Assembly (NCBI RefSeq): GCF_035046505.1
Contig: NC_089826.1
Coordinates: 83,028,254-83,092,253 of the forward strand
Direction of reading: 5' to 3'
Length of the DNA: 64,000 bases
Source: Tiliqua scincoides
Taxonomy: Eukaryota; Chordata; Lepidosauria; Squamata; Scincidae
The notes under the pieces: model-generated
The model's database searches: none
Told to the model about the DNA's origin: nothing
The model's input: the letters and a program-made list of their open reading frames with translations, nothing else
Made by a program: the position numbers and the translations under genes
Part shown: piece by piece, positions 13,201 to 21,881 of the stretch
Layout of the letters: each line of letters begins with the position of its first letter
How positions within the stretch are numbered: position 1 is the first letter of the stretch

Positions 13201-16200
13201 TGGTCATGGCAGTTCAACTGGTCACACAGAAGCCATGGGGAAAGAGCTCAAATCACATGGATAAGCAAGGACCCCAATTACCCAACAGGTACCCTCTGAA
13301 GAAGAGCCCCTCTTCCATCTCAGTTAATTTTTGAATTGGAGTGGGTGTTTGCCAACCACTTTCCCATTCACCCCATCTTCACCTATCCCCTCTTGCTTCT
13401 GCTATATACACTTCCAGATTAGAAAAATGCATTAACAGAGTTTTGAGGCTGGCTGTAGATCAAGAAGGAAGTGGCAGGCAGGTGGGGCATTCAGATTTAG
13501 AAGACTGAACTTTGACAAGCTGACTTGATTTCTGCTTTATTGAGGCTCCAGAACTTCCAAATGTGGTTCACTTGGCTCCCGCATTGCTAACCTTTTACTA
13601 TGGACCCAAGTCATGTTTTATCTATCACTATTTTAATGGGTGGTTGCTTCAATGAGTTATGATATTTTACTACAGTGGGCCCTCAGTATCCATGGGGGAT
13701 CTGTTCCAGGAACCCCCCACAGATACCAAATTCCACAGATAGTGAAATCTGCAGGGTGACCTCGCAGGCAAACCAGAAGCTTCCAGGAGGCCTTCTGAGA
13801 TGCAAGGAGGCCACACGTGACCTCTCCTTTCTTTCCAGTCATGTCCAGGAACACTTTCTAGTTATGTCCAGGAGGTCTTTGAGGCTCTCCAGCCACAAGC
13901 TTGGCACACATGGATATTCAAATCCACAAATGCTCACCCTACTGATAAGGGGGGGCCCATTGTACTGTAATGGATTTACTGTTGTGTCTTTACTATTTTC
14001 ATATTTTGTTTACAGCTTAATTTTGTATATTTTTCATTTTTGTGTGACCTGCCTTGGGTGTATCTTTGGAAACAGAAAGACAGGTTATAAATGTCTCAAA
14101 TACATACAAGTTCCCTTGCCATTTGGTAGGACAAGGCAGAGAATGGGCTGCTCCAAGGTGAGAGAGTTCATCCGAAGACAGTTTGATAATCTGTATGAGT
14201 TTTCGCAGGAAACCATGTCTGTCATTATAAACTATTATGTTACAAACTATTCCTGGAAAAGTTTGAAAATAACTAGAAAAGGAGACCAAAGTTTGAAGTT
14301 GTTCACCACTAAACAACATACCTGAAACTTGATTTTTTTTCGTGGAATATTGTCATAGGCATACATTTGTTCTAAAACATCTCGAACTTTGGGGTTAATC
14401 TTAGTCTTCTGTATTGCTTCATGAATCTTCTGCAATGGAGAAAGCAGACATATTTACACCGGAGTCACAACAGGCAAACAGTACAATTTGATGCAATGAA
14501 ACTAGATGGATGTTGTGTACTTGTAAACATCAAAGGCTGGAGTTTCACATCCTATCCCTTCCCTTTGCCTACAGGAGTGTGGGCATTAAAAATGGATGTT
14601 GGGACATTAAAGCGCTATTTTGACCTATAAAGCCCTAAATGTCATGGGGATCAGAGGATTGCCTCTCATGATTACTAGACCAAGAACTTAGGCTCTTGGT
14701 AGTCCCAGCTTGGAGGTTAGTGAGTGGACAAGGTTCTAGCAATTACAGAAACTTATATTGATATTGTCCCAATTACAGAACACCCCTTTTCAACATTGTA
14801 CCTACTTTTCCACCACCTAGGTACCAGTTCAGGTGCAATTTATTCTTCCAAGCCTTTGATAATACATAATGGAGTTGTTTGTGGCTCTGCCCTGTCATCA
14901 ATGTTTAATTGCTTGATTTAACTCAGTTTTATTTTGTATGTTATTCTTGTATTATTTTAATTTTGGGTTGTCTTGGTAAGGAGAGGAAAATAAAACTCAC
15001 TATGCGGATTTTTCTAAATGTAGATGTGGCACTGCATGCCTTTACCTGAATCCATTCCTGCTGTTTGACATCTCCTTTGGCAGTTTTGGCTTCATACCCC
15101 TTGCCACCGTACTTCTGGTCCTCACTTATGCACTTCACATGAAGTTTATAATCATCACCCCTAGATGCCAACAACAATTTATTCAAACAGACATAGCACT
15201 TTGAGAACAGGATGCTTTCAGCTATGAACATACTAAGCAACTTTACACAAGCCAGAAATGCCATTAGTCCATCTAACCCAAGGATGTCAAATTCATTTTA
15301 TATAGAGGGCAAAGTTAGCATTCATGGTGCCTGCATAGGGCCAATGTGACATCATTCAACAGGAAGTGACATAATTAAGCAGATGATGGTCAGAGATAAG
15401 CACTTTGTTCTCACTTAGAAACTCATTAGCGGTAAATGACAGAAGAGAAAAATGTGCAAATCTTGTTCATATGTTTAAGATATGAGACAGCCCAATTATC
15501 AAACTAAGAGAGCCCAGTTATAATGTGCGCTGGATAAACTGCTTCCAGAGGCCAGGGGCCTTATGTTTGATGCCCCTGATCTAACCCAAAACTCTGCTGG
15601 CAGAGAGAATCTCCAGTATCTCAGCAGGACTGGGTAAGATGCATGGCTATCTCAGATTCTTTTAACTGGAGATAATGTGGAACCTTCCGTATGCAAAGCA
15701 AATGCCTTACCACTGAGCTGTTAACACTCCCCAATATATATTGTACATGACAATGTTTCAATCCTGAGCACATTTGGTGTCTATACTGGTGCATCCAAAA
15801 ACGTGAAAGAGGATGCCGTGGTTCAAATCCCTGTACAACCATGATGCTTACTGGAAAGTCCTGAGAAACAGCCTAACATGTATTACAATGATACTGAGAG
15901 ATTAAAGGTGCAATCCTATGCAGAACTAGGCATTCTTAAACCTATTAATTTAAATGAGATAAGGTACACCTAACTGTATACTATCTGGCAAGACAGTCGA
16001 GGAGCTAAGGCTGCAATCCTAGCCACACTTAGAAGTAAACCTGGGAGTAAACCTAATTGACTATAACAGGACTTACTTCTGAGCAGTCCTCTATAGGATT
16101 GGGTTCTAACTCTGTTAACACAGAACCGTTCTGTGCAATAAAAATATTAGGATGTTATGTAAACATGTTGAAGTACGTGGGCTTAGCTTTACTCATGGAA

Positions 16201-17058
16201 ATCTTTTTTAAAAGACAAGAGCACTGCACAGGAATGAAGCTATGATAGATTAATGTGTCTTGTCCGCATTAAAACCTACAATATTTCACCACTCGAGAGG
16301 CTCTCAACTCCAACAGTTCTCAGTTGAGAAGCAACACACTTCTATTCTATGCTTCTGATGAGGTCTACTACACATTTTACTTTCACAAAGATCAAACAAC
16401 CATCTGAAAACAACTGTAGAACTCAGATTGTAATCAACCTGTTCAGATGAAAGAGCAAGACAATGGTTTAATGCAAATAAGAACTGGAAATTGCTGCTCT
16501 GCATAAGAGAGAAGACAGGGAAGTGTGTGAACCCAAGGCTCATGCCCACTTGTTTCTTTATCAACCCACCGTGAATTAGCTGATTTAGGGCCCAATCCTA
16601 TCCAACTTTCCAGCACTGGTGCAGCCACAGTGTACCCTGAGGTAATGGAACAAATGTTCCCATTCCTTGAGGAGGCATCTGTGACTATCCCCATACCTCA
16701 GGAGGGATGCAAGGGAGGGCACCAGGATGCAGGTATCTGGTGTGCTCCCTGGGGCATTTGGTGGGCCACTATGAGATACAGGAAGTTGGACTGGATGGGC
16801 CTATGGCCTGATCCAGCAGGGCTGTTCTTATGTTCTTAATGCACACCCCATTGGCATAGCTGCACAGGCACTAGAAAATTGGATAGGATTGGGCCCTTAC
16901 TTACCAAATAATGCAACAACCGCCTGATCTACCTACCAGAAATCTTTGCCACAATCCATACAAGACAGGCATTGACAGTTTCGGCATAGATTTACATGCT
17001 TTTCAACCTGTGCCTTCTTCACAGACTCTCCGCATGCGTTACATGTGAAAACCACCAT
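7160..17058 (-). CDS. LYAR: LYAR, cell growth-regulating nucleolar protein; complete, 8 coding exons
   Basis: Coding exons (5' to 3'): 17058-16937, 15160-15046, 14429-14322, 11656-11573, 11195-10790, 10276-10208, 8704-8619, 7297-7160. All junctions are GT-AG, phases agree, and they total 1128 nt (375 residues plus stop; human about 379). Residues 1-51 form the LYAR-type zinc-finger pair: C6-x2-C9, H21, C25, then C33/C36, H48, C51. Residues 80-143 carry the conserved NPKVR, NIPRKK and NWM...VWDIFSEA stretches. Residues 144-301 are a Lys/Glu-rich nucleolar-localisation-like region. Residues 303-375 (KFSWKGTIKAVLKQAPDNE...KVKLVK) are the conserved C-terminal domain. In mammals LYAR is a nucleolar protein supporting rRNA production and proliferation and represses some promoters. 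It is head to head with ZBTB49. No lesion is seen, and the identification rests on family memory across the whole length. Confidence 0.95.
7405..7862. repeat. GC-rich repeat of the CAATCCTAACC type, family unassigned
   Basis: It begins gcctaatcctaacctgcat and ends aggattgcatcctgc. Related GC-rich blocks lie at about 25806-26320, 40735-41166 and 47540-48020. Long frames here on both strands are composition artefacts. It lies in LYAR's last intron. Confidence 0.45.
8186..8318. repeat. foldback (hairpin) repeat in LYAR intron 7
   Basis: ttctgcagctctgtttctag and agagcaactgtctg pair with the later cagacagttgccctagaaac and gagctgcagaac. The loop contains cttcctccac...gtggaggaag. The following text (8325-8395) resembles the hAT relic at 325-440. 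Confidence 0.6.
8619..8704 (-). CDS. LYAR: LYAR coding exon 7
   Basis: It encodes the end of G302 and residues 303-330 (KFSWKGTIKAV...KKLKKK). Acceptor ctacag, donor GTATGT. Confidence 0.93.
8870..9303. mobile_element. Tigger-like DNA transposon, 434 bp, with subterminal repeats
   Basis: The inverted termini are CAGTGGTGCCTCGCATAACG and its complement at the right. TA dinucleotides flank both sides (8868-8869, 9304-9305). The CGCATAAC core recurs at about 8881, 8913, 8949, 8977, 9009 (one change) and 9040, roughly every 32 bases, then near the right end. There is no transposase. The frames at 8777-9191 are products of the repeat array. Confidence 0.9.
9420..9647. repeat. hAT relic (cactggttcccaag family)
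   Basis: Left end cactggttcccaagctgtg and right end gtttgggaactac are imperfect inverted repeats related to 60871-61096. No target duplication is preserved. Confidence 0.55.
9840..9958. repeat. Harbinger-like MITE relic
   Basis: gaggcgtctgtaactgttcc, then catgcccaattgacagag, then ggaaagttggacaggatcag match the right two thirds of the intact copy at 24712-24890. Confidence 0.55.
10208..10276 (-). CDS. LYAR: LYAR coding exon 6
   Basis: It encodes G279 to codon 302, an acidic stretch (DCEIVDQEMDSTVCEENEEE). Both flanking splice sites keep the frame with exons 5 and 7. Confidence 0.88.
10790..11195 (-). CDS. LYAR: LYAR coding exon 5 (Lys/Glu-rich)
   Basis: It encodes residues 144-278, including KKNKRERKEERRNLKK, which aligns with the basic tract of mammalian LYAR. 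The upstream part is acidic. Low complexity is normal for this region of the family. Confidence 0.93.
11573..11656 (-). CDS. LYAR: LYAR coding exon 4
   Basis: It encodes residues 116-143 (NWMSNSLKIHN...VWDIFSEATRK). Acceptor gacag, donor GTAAGC; phase 0 on both sides. Confidence 0.95.
11805..13027. mobile_element. non-autonomous hAT element, about 1.2 kb, in LYAR intron 3
   Basis: Termini cactggcgtcactagggt and ccctagtgacaccactg are inverted repeats. The 8-bp target duplication ATCCAGGT is perfect (11797-11804, 13028-13035). A second hAT-like terminus (cagcagttctaaaat, 12101) of the CTCAAAC family starts inside, so part of the length is nested. No transposase frame is seen. Confidence 0.88.
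12101..12265. repeat. nested hAT relic (TTCTCAAAC family)
   Basis: ggacccactttttagaatgacaatctgtc...gacccaccagtagtgatgtcat is the reversed right end of the family at 20506-21051 and 63372-63726. It is truncated and sits inside the 11805-13027 element. Confidence 0.55.
13673..13967. mobile_element. Tigger-like MITE, 295 bp
   Basis: Flanked by TA (13671-13672, 13968-13969), with left end cagtgggccctcagtatcc and right end gggcccattgtactg. Relatives are at 6314, 33205, 35202, 51176 and 60072. Confidence 0.8.
13985..14105 (+). repeat. L2-like LINE 3' tail
   Basis: tgtgacctgccttgggtgt...acaggttataaatgtctcaaatacata is typical of L2-family 3' ends. It immediately follows the Tigger-like copy. Confidence 0.45.
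14322..14429 (-). CDS. LYAR: LYAR coding exon 3
   Basis: It encodes residues 80-115 (KIHEAIQKTKINPKVRDVLE...KIKFQ). Acceptor tgcag, donor GTATG; phase 0. Confidence 0.95.
14600..14995 (+). repeat. L2-like LINE fragment in LYAR intron 2
   Basis: gacctataaagccctaaatg and the 3' text ending near ggagaggaaaataaa resemble the RT end and tail of L2-like LINEs. No intact frame. Confidence 0.4.
15046..15160 (-). CDS. LYAR: LYAR coding exon 2
   Basis: It completes W41 and encodes residues 42-79 (GDDYKLHVKCISEDQKYGGK...), holding H48 and C51 of the second zinc finger. Acceptor atctag, donor GTAAAG. Confidence 0.95.
15280..15579. mobile_element. non-autonomous hAT element (GGGGTGTCAAAC family), 300 bp
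   Basis: Left end aaggatgtcaaattcat and right end atgtttgatgcccctga are inverted. The target duplication TCTAACCC is perfect (15272-15279, 15580-15587). Relatives are at 26427, 48072, 52365, 54644 and 61877. Confidence 0.82.
15600..15722 (-). repeat. tRNA-derived SINE fragment
   Basis: On the minus strand the head reads ...agctcagtggtaaggcattt gctttgcata..., with an A-box-like segment, and continues into ctccagttaaaagaatctga. A forward-strand copy is at 63130-63300. Confidence 0.6.
15905..16112. repeat. short palindromic 'caatcctatgc' repeats (two adjacent copies)
   Basis: gcaatcctatgcagaactag...actgtatac and ggctgcaatcctagccaca...ctataggattgg are copies of an ~80-bp imperfectly palindromic repeat. 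Other copies are listed at 19470-19650. Confidence 0.6.
16588..16896. mobile_element. Harbinger-like MITE, split by a CR1 insertion
   Basis: Left end gggcccaatcctatccaac and right end ggataggattgggccc are inverted repeats. Flanking TTA triplets (16585-16587, 16897-16899) form a 3-bp target duplication. A CR1 3' fragment (about 16700-16838) interrupts it; the MITE text resumes at tgcacaccccattgg. TWA duplications and GGG-starting termini suggest PIF/Harbinger. Confidence 0.85.
16700..16838 (+). repeat. CR1 LINE 3' end inserted in a MITE
   Basis: agggagggcaccaggatgca, then ggtgggccactatgagatac, ending gggctgttcttatgttctta is the common 3' end of CR1 copies in this window. It must be younger than the MITE it splits. 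Confidence 0.85.
16937..17058 (-). CDS. LYAR: LYAR coding exon 1 with start codon
   Basis: ATG at 17058-17056 starts MVVFTCNACGESVKK, the conserved LYAR N terminus with C6, C9, H21 and C25. Donor TTCTG|GTAGGT. The start is fixed by family conservation. Confidence 0.96.
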
Positions 17059-17119
17059 TTTTGGAAGAAGAACTGAACGTTTTCTTCAAAAGTTGCTAAA
17101 CTGCTTCTCTTCCAGAGTT
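17059..17119 (-). other. LYAR: LYAR 5' UTR segment with upstream splice acceptor
   Basis: Reading the minus strand, ttaatttgcag|AACTCTGG gives a good acceptor just 5' of the start codon. This implies a non-coding first exon further upstream, presumably near the CpG segment at about 19850. Confidence 0.55.
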
Positions 17120-17371
17120 CTGCAAATTAATGCAAAAGAATTGATAGCTCCAATATGTTTTATACATCTATGCTCAAATTGCTTTTAAAAAGTCAAACTG
17201 TGCAGTACAAAGATTTTCAGATGCCTTCTCAAACTTAAAGATGAAAATTACTAGATAAAGTATCCCATGCTCAGATTCACTGATTTCAAATAATTCAGAG
17301 GTGCTGCTGGCGTTTACTGTTAATGCCCAGTGCATTGCGAGTTGAAGGATTTTCTGAAAATTAGCTGTTCA

Positions 17372-17460
17372 TGTTTCAACACTGCAATCCTACATACACT
17401 TACTTGCCCCCTGAATTCATTGGGATTACTTCTAAGTAAAAAATATCTAGGCTTATACTG
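17372..17460. repeat. short 'caatcctatgc'-type repeat copy
   Basis: cactgcaatcctacatacac...tctaggcttatac is a divergent copy of the ~80-bp palindromic repeat. The rest of 17130-18050 shows nothing I recognise. Confidence 0.5.
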
Positions 17461-18059
17461 ACTGTATTCTGTGCTCCACCTTTTTGATCATTCAGAGAGG
17501 GAGAAGACTACTGTACTCCCCCCACACCAGTACTCAATTTCCCAGCATTCAAAACACACAGAGTTAATCAAACCACATATTCACCACTTGCCAACAAAGA
17601 ACAACCCCCTGCTGTCTTCTTCTGAAATCTGGATTGGAACAGGGATGAAGGAAGATCCTACAAAATAACACCCTATGAAACTGAATGCTTTGCTCCCAGA
17701 TACCCTGGCAAGTATTTCAATTGGAAGGTGACTGAGATCAGGGAGATCGTAGAAATGTACAGATAGCCACAACTATTTGAGTTAGCTTTAACAAAATTGT
17801 TGATCTACACACTGAAATTGACAAGCAACAGGCTTAGGAGAAACTGAAGGAAGTGTGTCTTTCACATAACACAACACCAAACTTCTTACAAGATGCTGTG
17901 AGAATACTGGCATGTACACTATAATCCTTTTAATATATTACATGAGGTTGTGCTTAGGGGTAAAGTAGAAACCAACTATGATTCCCCATTTGCAAGCCTT
18001 CCTGCATGCTAGTGTACTAGTGTGTCTTGCATGCACACAAATGGCCTTCCTAAGTAGAC

Positions 18060-18287
18060 CAGTGATTTTCAACCTTTTTTGTCTCGTGGCAAACTGGCAA
18101 AGTAGAAAAATTGTCAAGGCACATCATCAGTTTTTTGACAATCGACAAGGCACACTGTGCTGTTGGTGGGGAGCTGACATCCCCGTTGGCCCTATTAAGA
18201 AATGACCCTCCCCAAAACTCTCGTGGCACACCTGCAGACAACTTGCGGCACGCCAGTGCGCCACGGCACAGCGGTTGCAAACGGCTG
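18060..18287. mobile_element. non-autonomous hAT element (TTTTCAACC family), 228 bp
   Basis: Left end cagtgattttcaacc; right end ggttgcaaacggctg. The target duplication AAGTAGAC/AAGGAGAC matches at 7 of 8 bases (18052-18059, 18288-18295). It has the same length as the copy at 23731-23958, in opposite orientation. Confidence 0.8.
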
Positions 18288-18310
18288 AAGGAGACCATGA
18301 GCTCGCTCCA

Positions 18311-18472
18311 GTAAGGTGCCCAATTCATGGTCCAACTTTTCAGTACTGATTGTGCAGTGCAGCCCCTCTTGCCTTGGGGAAGCCTCCATGACTCCTCCTG
18401 CAGAATGCAGAGCATGCCCCATGGGCATGGCTGCATCAGAGCTGGAAAGCTGGACAGGACTGGGCCCCAAGA
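18311..18472. repeat. Harbinger-like MITE, degraded copy
   Basis: ggtgcccaattcatggtccaac, then cttggggaagcctccatgac, then ggaaagctggacaggactggg match the family at 24712-24890. No clear 3-bp duplication. Confidence 0.6.
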
Positions 18473-18738
18473 CTGCTGGGCAGGCCAAAGCCCATCCAGT
18501 CAGGCAGAATTTCCAACACTAGGCAGTCGGAGAGACTCTGTGTGCTCACCAGCAGGGCAGGAAGGTGACGGCCTTCCACTTGGTGTGCCTGCCAACCAAC
18601 AGGTAGACTGCTCCTGGACAGGGAGGCTCCACTTGGACAGCCCTACAGGTCCTGGATTTGCCTCTTAGTGTCTTGAAGCCAGTGGCTGAGCGGCTCCTGC
18701 CAGAGCAACGCGGAGAAGGAGTCAGTGGGCCCCAGGCA

Positions 18739-18786
18739 GGGACTGGGACTGGGACTGGGACTGGGACTGGGACTGGGACTGGGACT
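18739..18786. repeat. (GGGACT)8 hexanucleotide microsatellite
   Basis: Eight uninterrupted hexamers occur in the LYAR/ZBTB49 intergenic region. Open frames across it (Gly-Thr forward, Pro-Val reverse) are artefacts of the repeat. Confidence 0.95.
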
Positions 18787-19157
18787 GCCCCCCCCCCCGC
18801 ACGCACTCACACCCAGCAGCAGCTGCCACCCTGCACCAGCTCAGAGTCCCGGGCCCGCCTGCACGTGACGCCTGCAGCAGCAGCAGCGCTTCCTCCATGC
18901 GGCTGCTGCACCCAGTGCATTGCCAGTACCGGTGGCACAGAGGCAGGCAAAGGCTAGAGTCACACGCCAGCACTGTCTGGACAGGAACTCCTCCTGGGAC
19001 TGGGCTTTCCTTCCTCCCAGGGGGAAAGGCGAGCTGCCCGGGCAGAAGGGGGTCCAGGCTGCTGCAATGGGCGCTGCACGGAAAGAAGCAGCCTCATGTC
19101 ATGCAGCTGTGTTTCAAAAACTGCCAGTGGGGTTGCCCATTCTATAAGAGCGTGCAC

Positions 19158-19410
19158 GACAACCCTGCAGGATAGTTCAGTGTTATTAATATAAGAAAAA
19201 AAATCACAGCAACCTTGCAGTGTAGTCCAGGACTATTATATAAGAAAAGGTATGACAACCTTGCAATGTTGCGCAGTATTATGTAAGGAGAAAATCCTTA
19301 CATAAGGAGAAAATCTATGACAACCCTGCAGTGTAGTCCAGTATTATGTAAGAAAATGTACAAAAGACCTGCAGTGTAGTCCAACATTATTATAGTGGAG
19401 AATGTGCAAC
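19158..19410. repeat. degenerate minisatellite, ~46-bp unit, about five copies
   Basis: Units begin near 19158, 19210, 19253, 19319 and 19364 with gacaaccctgcagtgtagtc-like text followed by agtattatgtaagaaaa. The third unit carries an internal duplication of ggagaaaatc. It lies about 450 bp from the putative promoter. Confidence 0.8.
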
Positions 19411-19469
19411 ATTTGGCACATGCGAGGTGGTGACTTCATCCAGAAAGAGCTCCTGCTGTCTGTTGGTGC

Positions 19470-19650
19470 TCATTTGGAGTTCAATCCTATGCATGTCTAC
19501 TCAGAAGTCAGTCCCATTGAGTCTTACTGCTAGGAAAGTGTGGATAGGAGTGTAGCCTTGGAGCCCTACCCTATACATGACTAGTCAGAAGTAAGTCCCA
19601 TTATAGTCAGTGGGGCTTACTCCCAGGAAAGTGTGGATAGAGTTGCAGCC
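19470..19650. repeat. two tandem copies of the ~80-bp palindromic 'caatcctatgc' repeat
   Basis: caatcctatgcatgtctact...gtggataggagtgtagcc and ccctatacatgactagtcag...gtggatagagttgcagcc are adjacent copies in the same orientation. The first half is roughly the reverse complement of the second half. Other copies: 6770-6840, 16005-16112, 17372-17460, 43650-43715, 44421-44505, 46785-46862, 50849-50932, 59053-59140. Confidence 0.75.
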
Positions 19651-19844
19651 TAGTACAGCAACCCTGTGCAATTGACTCAGAGGAAAGCTCCACTGTTTTC
19701 AGCAGGGATCACTCCCTTGTAAGTGGGCACAGGACAGAGACTGCATTATCAGTCCCTGGTTTTGAATTCCATGCCCAACTCTCCCTTCTGCTCCAAGGAA
19801 GAAAAATTGCTCTAGAGAGGCCCCGGAATAATCCATCCAAAATG

Positions 19845-20010
19845 TGAGTTGCGTCACTCTAGCGGTTTTCTGTGGTCTGCAATCCCTTCGCATAGCCGGT
19901 ACGACTCCTTTGCGCCACGGACCGTCCGACCCTCTTTCTCTTCCGACCCGCAACTTGGGCCCGTCACGACAGTTCCGCAGCCAGTGCTGCGCCACCCTTT
20001 CTCCTCTCTC
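19845..20010. promoter_or_regulatory. CpG-dense segment, putative divergent LYAR/ZBTB49 promoter
   Basis: About sixteen CpG dinucleotides occur within roughly 170 bases, against near absence in the flanks. It contains TGCGTCA (CRE/AP-1-like) and several TTCCG (ETS-like) motifs. LYAR runs away on the minus strand and ZBTB49 on the plus strand, so a shared promoter is expected here. Transcription start sites are not directly visible. Confidence 0.65.
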
Positions 20011-20130
20011 CCACTCCAGCCACGAGCAGGGAGTTCTTGGTCCTCTTTTTGCGGCTTGTGCAGGAGGCTGGAGGGACGCCTGCCCCAGAGCCTGATGCCC
20101 AGGAAGGGTCTGCCTTGAGAAGGAGAGGGA

Positions 20131-20400
20131 GAGAAGGGAAGCAGGTAGGCAGCTGCCTGTGCCAGGGGGGAAGGACTCTGGCTGGCTGCTGGCTGGCTGG
20201 CTGGCTGGGAGCAGCAGTGGAGAAGAGGGGAGGGAGAGCTGCCTGCCCCTGGAGTGCTTGGGTAGAGGGAAAGAAGGGAAGCAGTAGGCAGCTACCTTTG
20301 CCAGGGAGGAAAGACTGTGGAGGGCTCTGGCTGGCTGGGAGCAGCAGCAGCAGAGGGAGGGCTGCCTGCCCGCCCCTGGAGTGCTTGAATAGGGGTGTCA
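20131..20400. repeat. ~140-bp direct tandem duplication downstream of the putative promoter
   Basis: gagaagggaagcaggtaggc begins unit one and aagaagggaagcagtaggca begins unit two at 20271. Both continue through gccaggg, ctggctggctggg, gcagcag and ctgcctgcccctggagtgctt in order. A (CTGG)n run sits inside unit one. It probably lies in the ZBTB49 first exon or first intron. Confidence 0.8.
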
Positions 20401-20505
20401 GCAAGAAGGTTCAGCATGCAAATCTCAGGTTTGCTCAGTGGTCACCCTGTTAGGATTTAAGGAACTTACTCCTAGTTCCACTGAGCAAAGTAGACTCTAC
20501 TACAG

Positions 20506-21051
20506 CACTGTTTCTCAAACGGTGGGTTGGGACCCACTTAGTGGGTCACGAGTCACTTAAAGGAGGATTCCCATTTATTTCAATGTGTACTTTGTTTTAA
20601 ATATATGAGCCTTGATGCTACCCTGGTTTGTGACTGCATTTGGGGAAAGGTTACAGATCTGTACTTTTAACAGGCTACAATGGATATGCTTTTAACAATG
20701 ATAGTCAATGGGGCTTATTCCTGGATAGGTGGATAGAATTCCTGGATAGTGTGGATAGGACTGCAGCCTTTGGGATGTTTGGGGAATCATTTCTTAAAAC
20801 AGATCAGCAACTGCTTGGGAGGGTTAGGAGGGTTCTTCTTTATTTAAATAATGTTTTAAATGCATACTTATTGTAAACTTTTAACTTACTTAATTTTATT
20901 AGATTTGTCATATGGCTGTGTTAAAAGTTTCCTGCTTGATGATGTCACTTCTGGCTATGACTTCCAGGTTAATGACATCACTTCCAGTGGCTCCTGACAG
21001 TATGTCATTCTGAAAAGTGGGTTTTGGCGCCAAAAGGTTTGAGAACCACTG
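20506..21051. mobile_element. non-autonomous hAT element (TTCTCAAAC family), 546 bp
   Basis: Left end cactgtttctcaaacgg; right end ggtttgagaaccactg. The target duplication TACTACAG/AACTACAG matches at 7 of 8 (20498-20505, 21052-21059). It carries an internal 'gtcaatggggcttattcctgg' module shared with the copy at 63372-63726. Confidence 0.85.
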
Positions 21052-21718
21052 AACTACAGGTTGAGACTACTTGGGGCAGGAAGGTGTCTGGATTTTGGAA
21101 TAATTGCATAAATATTATGAGAACTGCTTCCTCTTGTTCTTTTCACTGTTACCCATATGGGTGTCTGCTGGCCTCTTTGACATTTTTCAATGTCTGTACA
21201 GATACACACCACAGAGCAGAGAATAGAACAGAAGTCTTCAACCTTTTCCATGCTGCAACTCATATAAAGTAAGTATGAGACTGGGAACCCCCACCAATCC
21301 TGTCCCCTTCCTGGGACCTGATCTGTCCCCATCACCACTCACCCCCTGCCCCTACCTTCCCCATTTCCCTCACCTCTTGCAATTTCACAACAATCCTGCG
21401 AGGTGGCAGTGTAAGCATTTAAATCCTTAAATATACCTACTCACCATGAACACAAAACTTACATTATAATCTTTTGGACTCTCGGTTTATAGCCAGCAAA
21501 TAATTTTAAAGCTTGAAAAATTTATATTTACCTTTTGTTTTAATTGTGAAGCAAAAAGGCGCTCAGCCAACATATTTCTGAGAGCTGCACATTATACATC
21601 AAAGAGCTGCTTGTGGCTCCTGAGTCACAGTTTAGCCACCTGTGGTATAGTACATAAGTCAGATTCTACTTTCCTTATTTTCTTATTTAAATTCCTTATT
21701 TCCTTATTTAAATTGTAG

Positions 21719-21881
21719 GTAAATAAGGCATGGATGCTGTTTCCAGCCACAGCTGTCATCTTCTGCAACAGCTCCACGAACAACGTATTCAAGGCCTTCT
21801 CTGCGATTGCATGTTGGTTGTGAAAGGCGTTTGTTTCAAGGCACATAAAAATGTGTTAGCTGCTTTCAGCCAATATTTCAG
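21719..21881 (+). CDS. ZBTB49: ZBTB49 coding exon 1 with 5' UTR piece; start codon at 21730
   Basis: Acceptor aattgtag precedes a short leader and ATG at 21730. It encodes [20 protein letters not shown]...FSQYF and two bases of R51, the first part of the BTB fold. Donor AG|GTATGT. The match to the mammalian N terminus fixes the start. Confidence 0.95.

Noticed and set aside
18546-18973. Frames encoding repeated Pro-Val, Gly-Thr or Gln-Ser
   Set aside because: They are translations of the (GGGACT)8 microsatellite in different frames.
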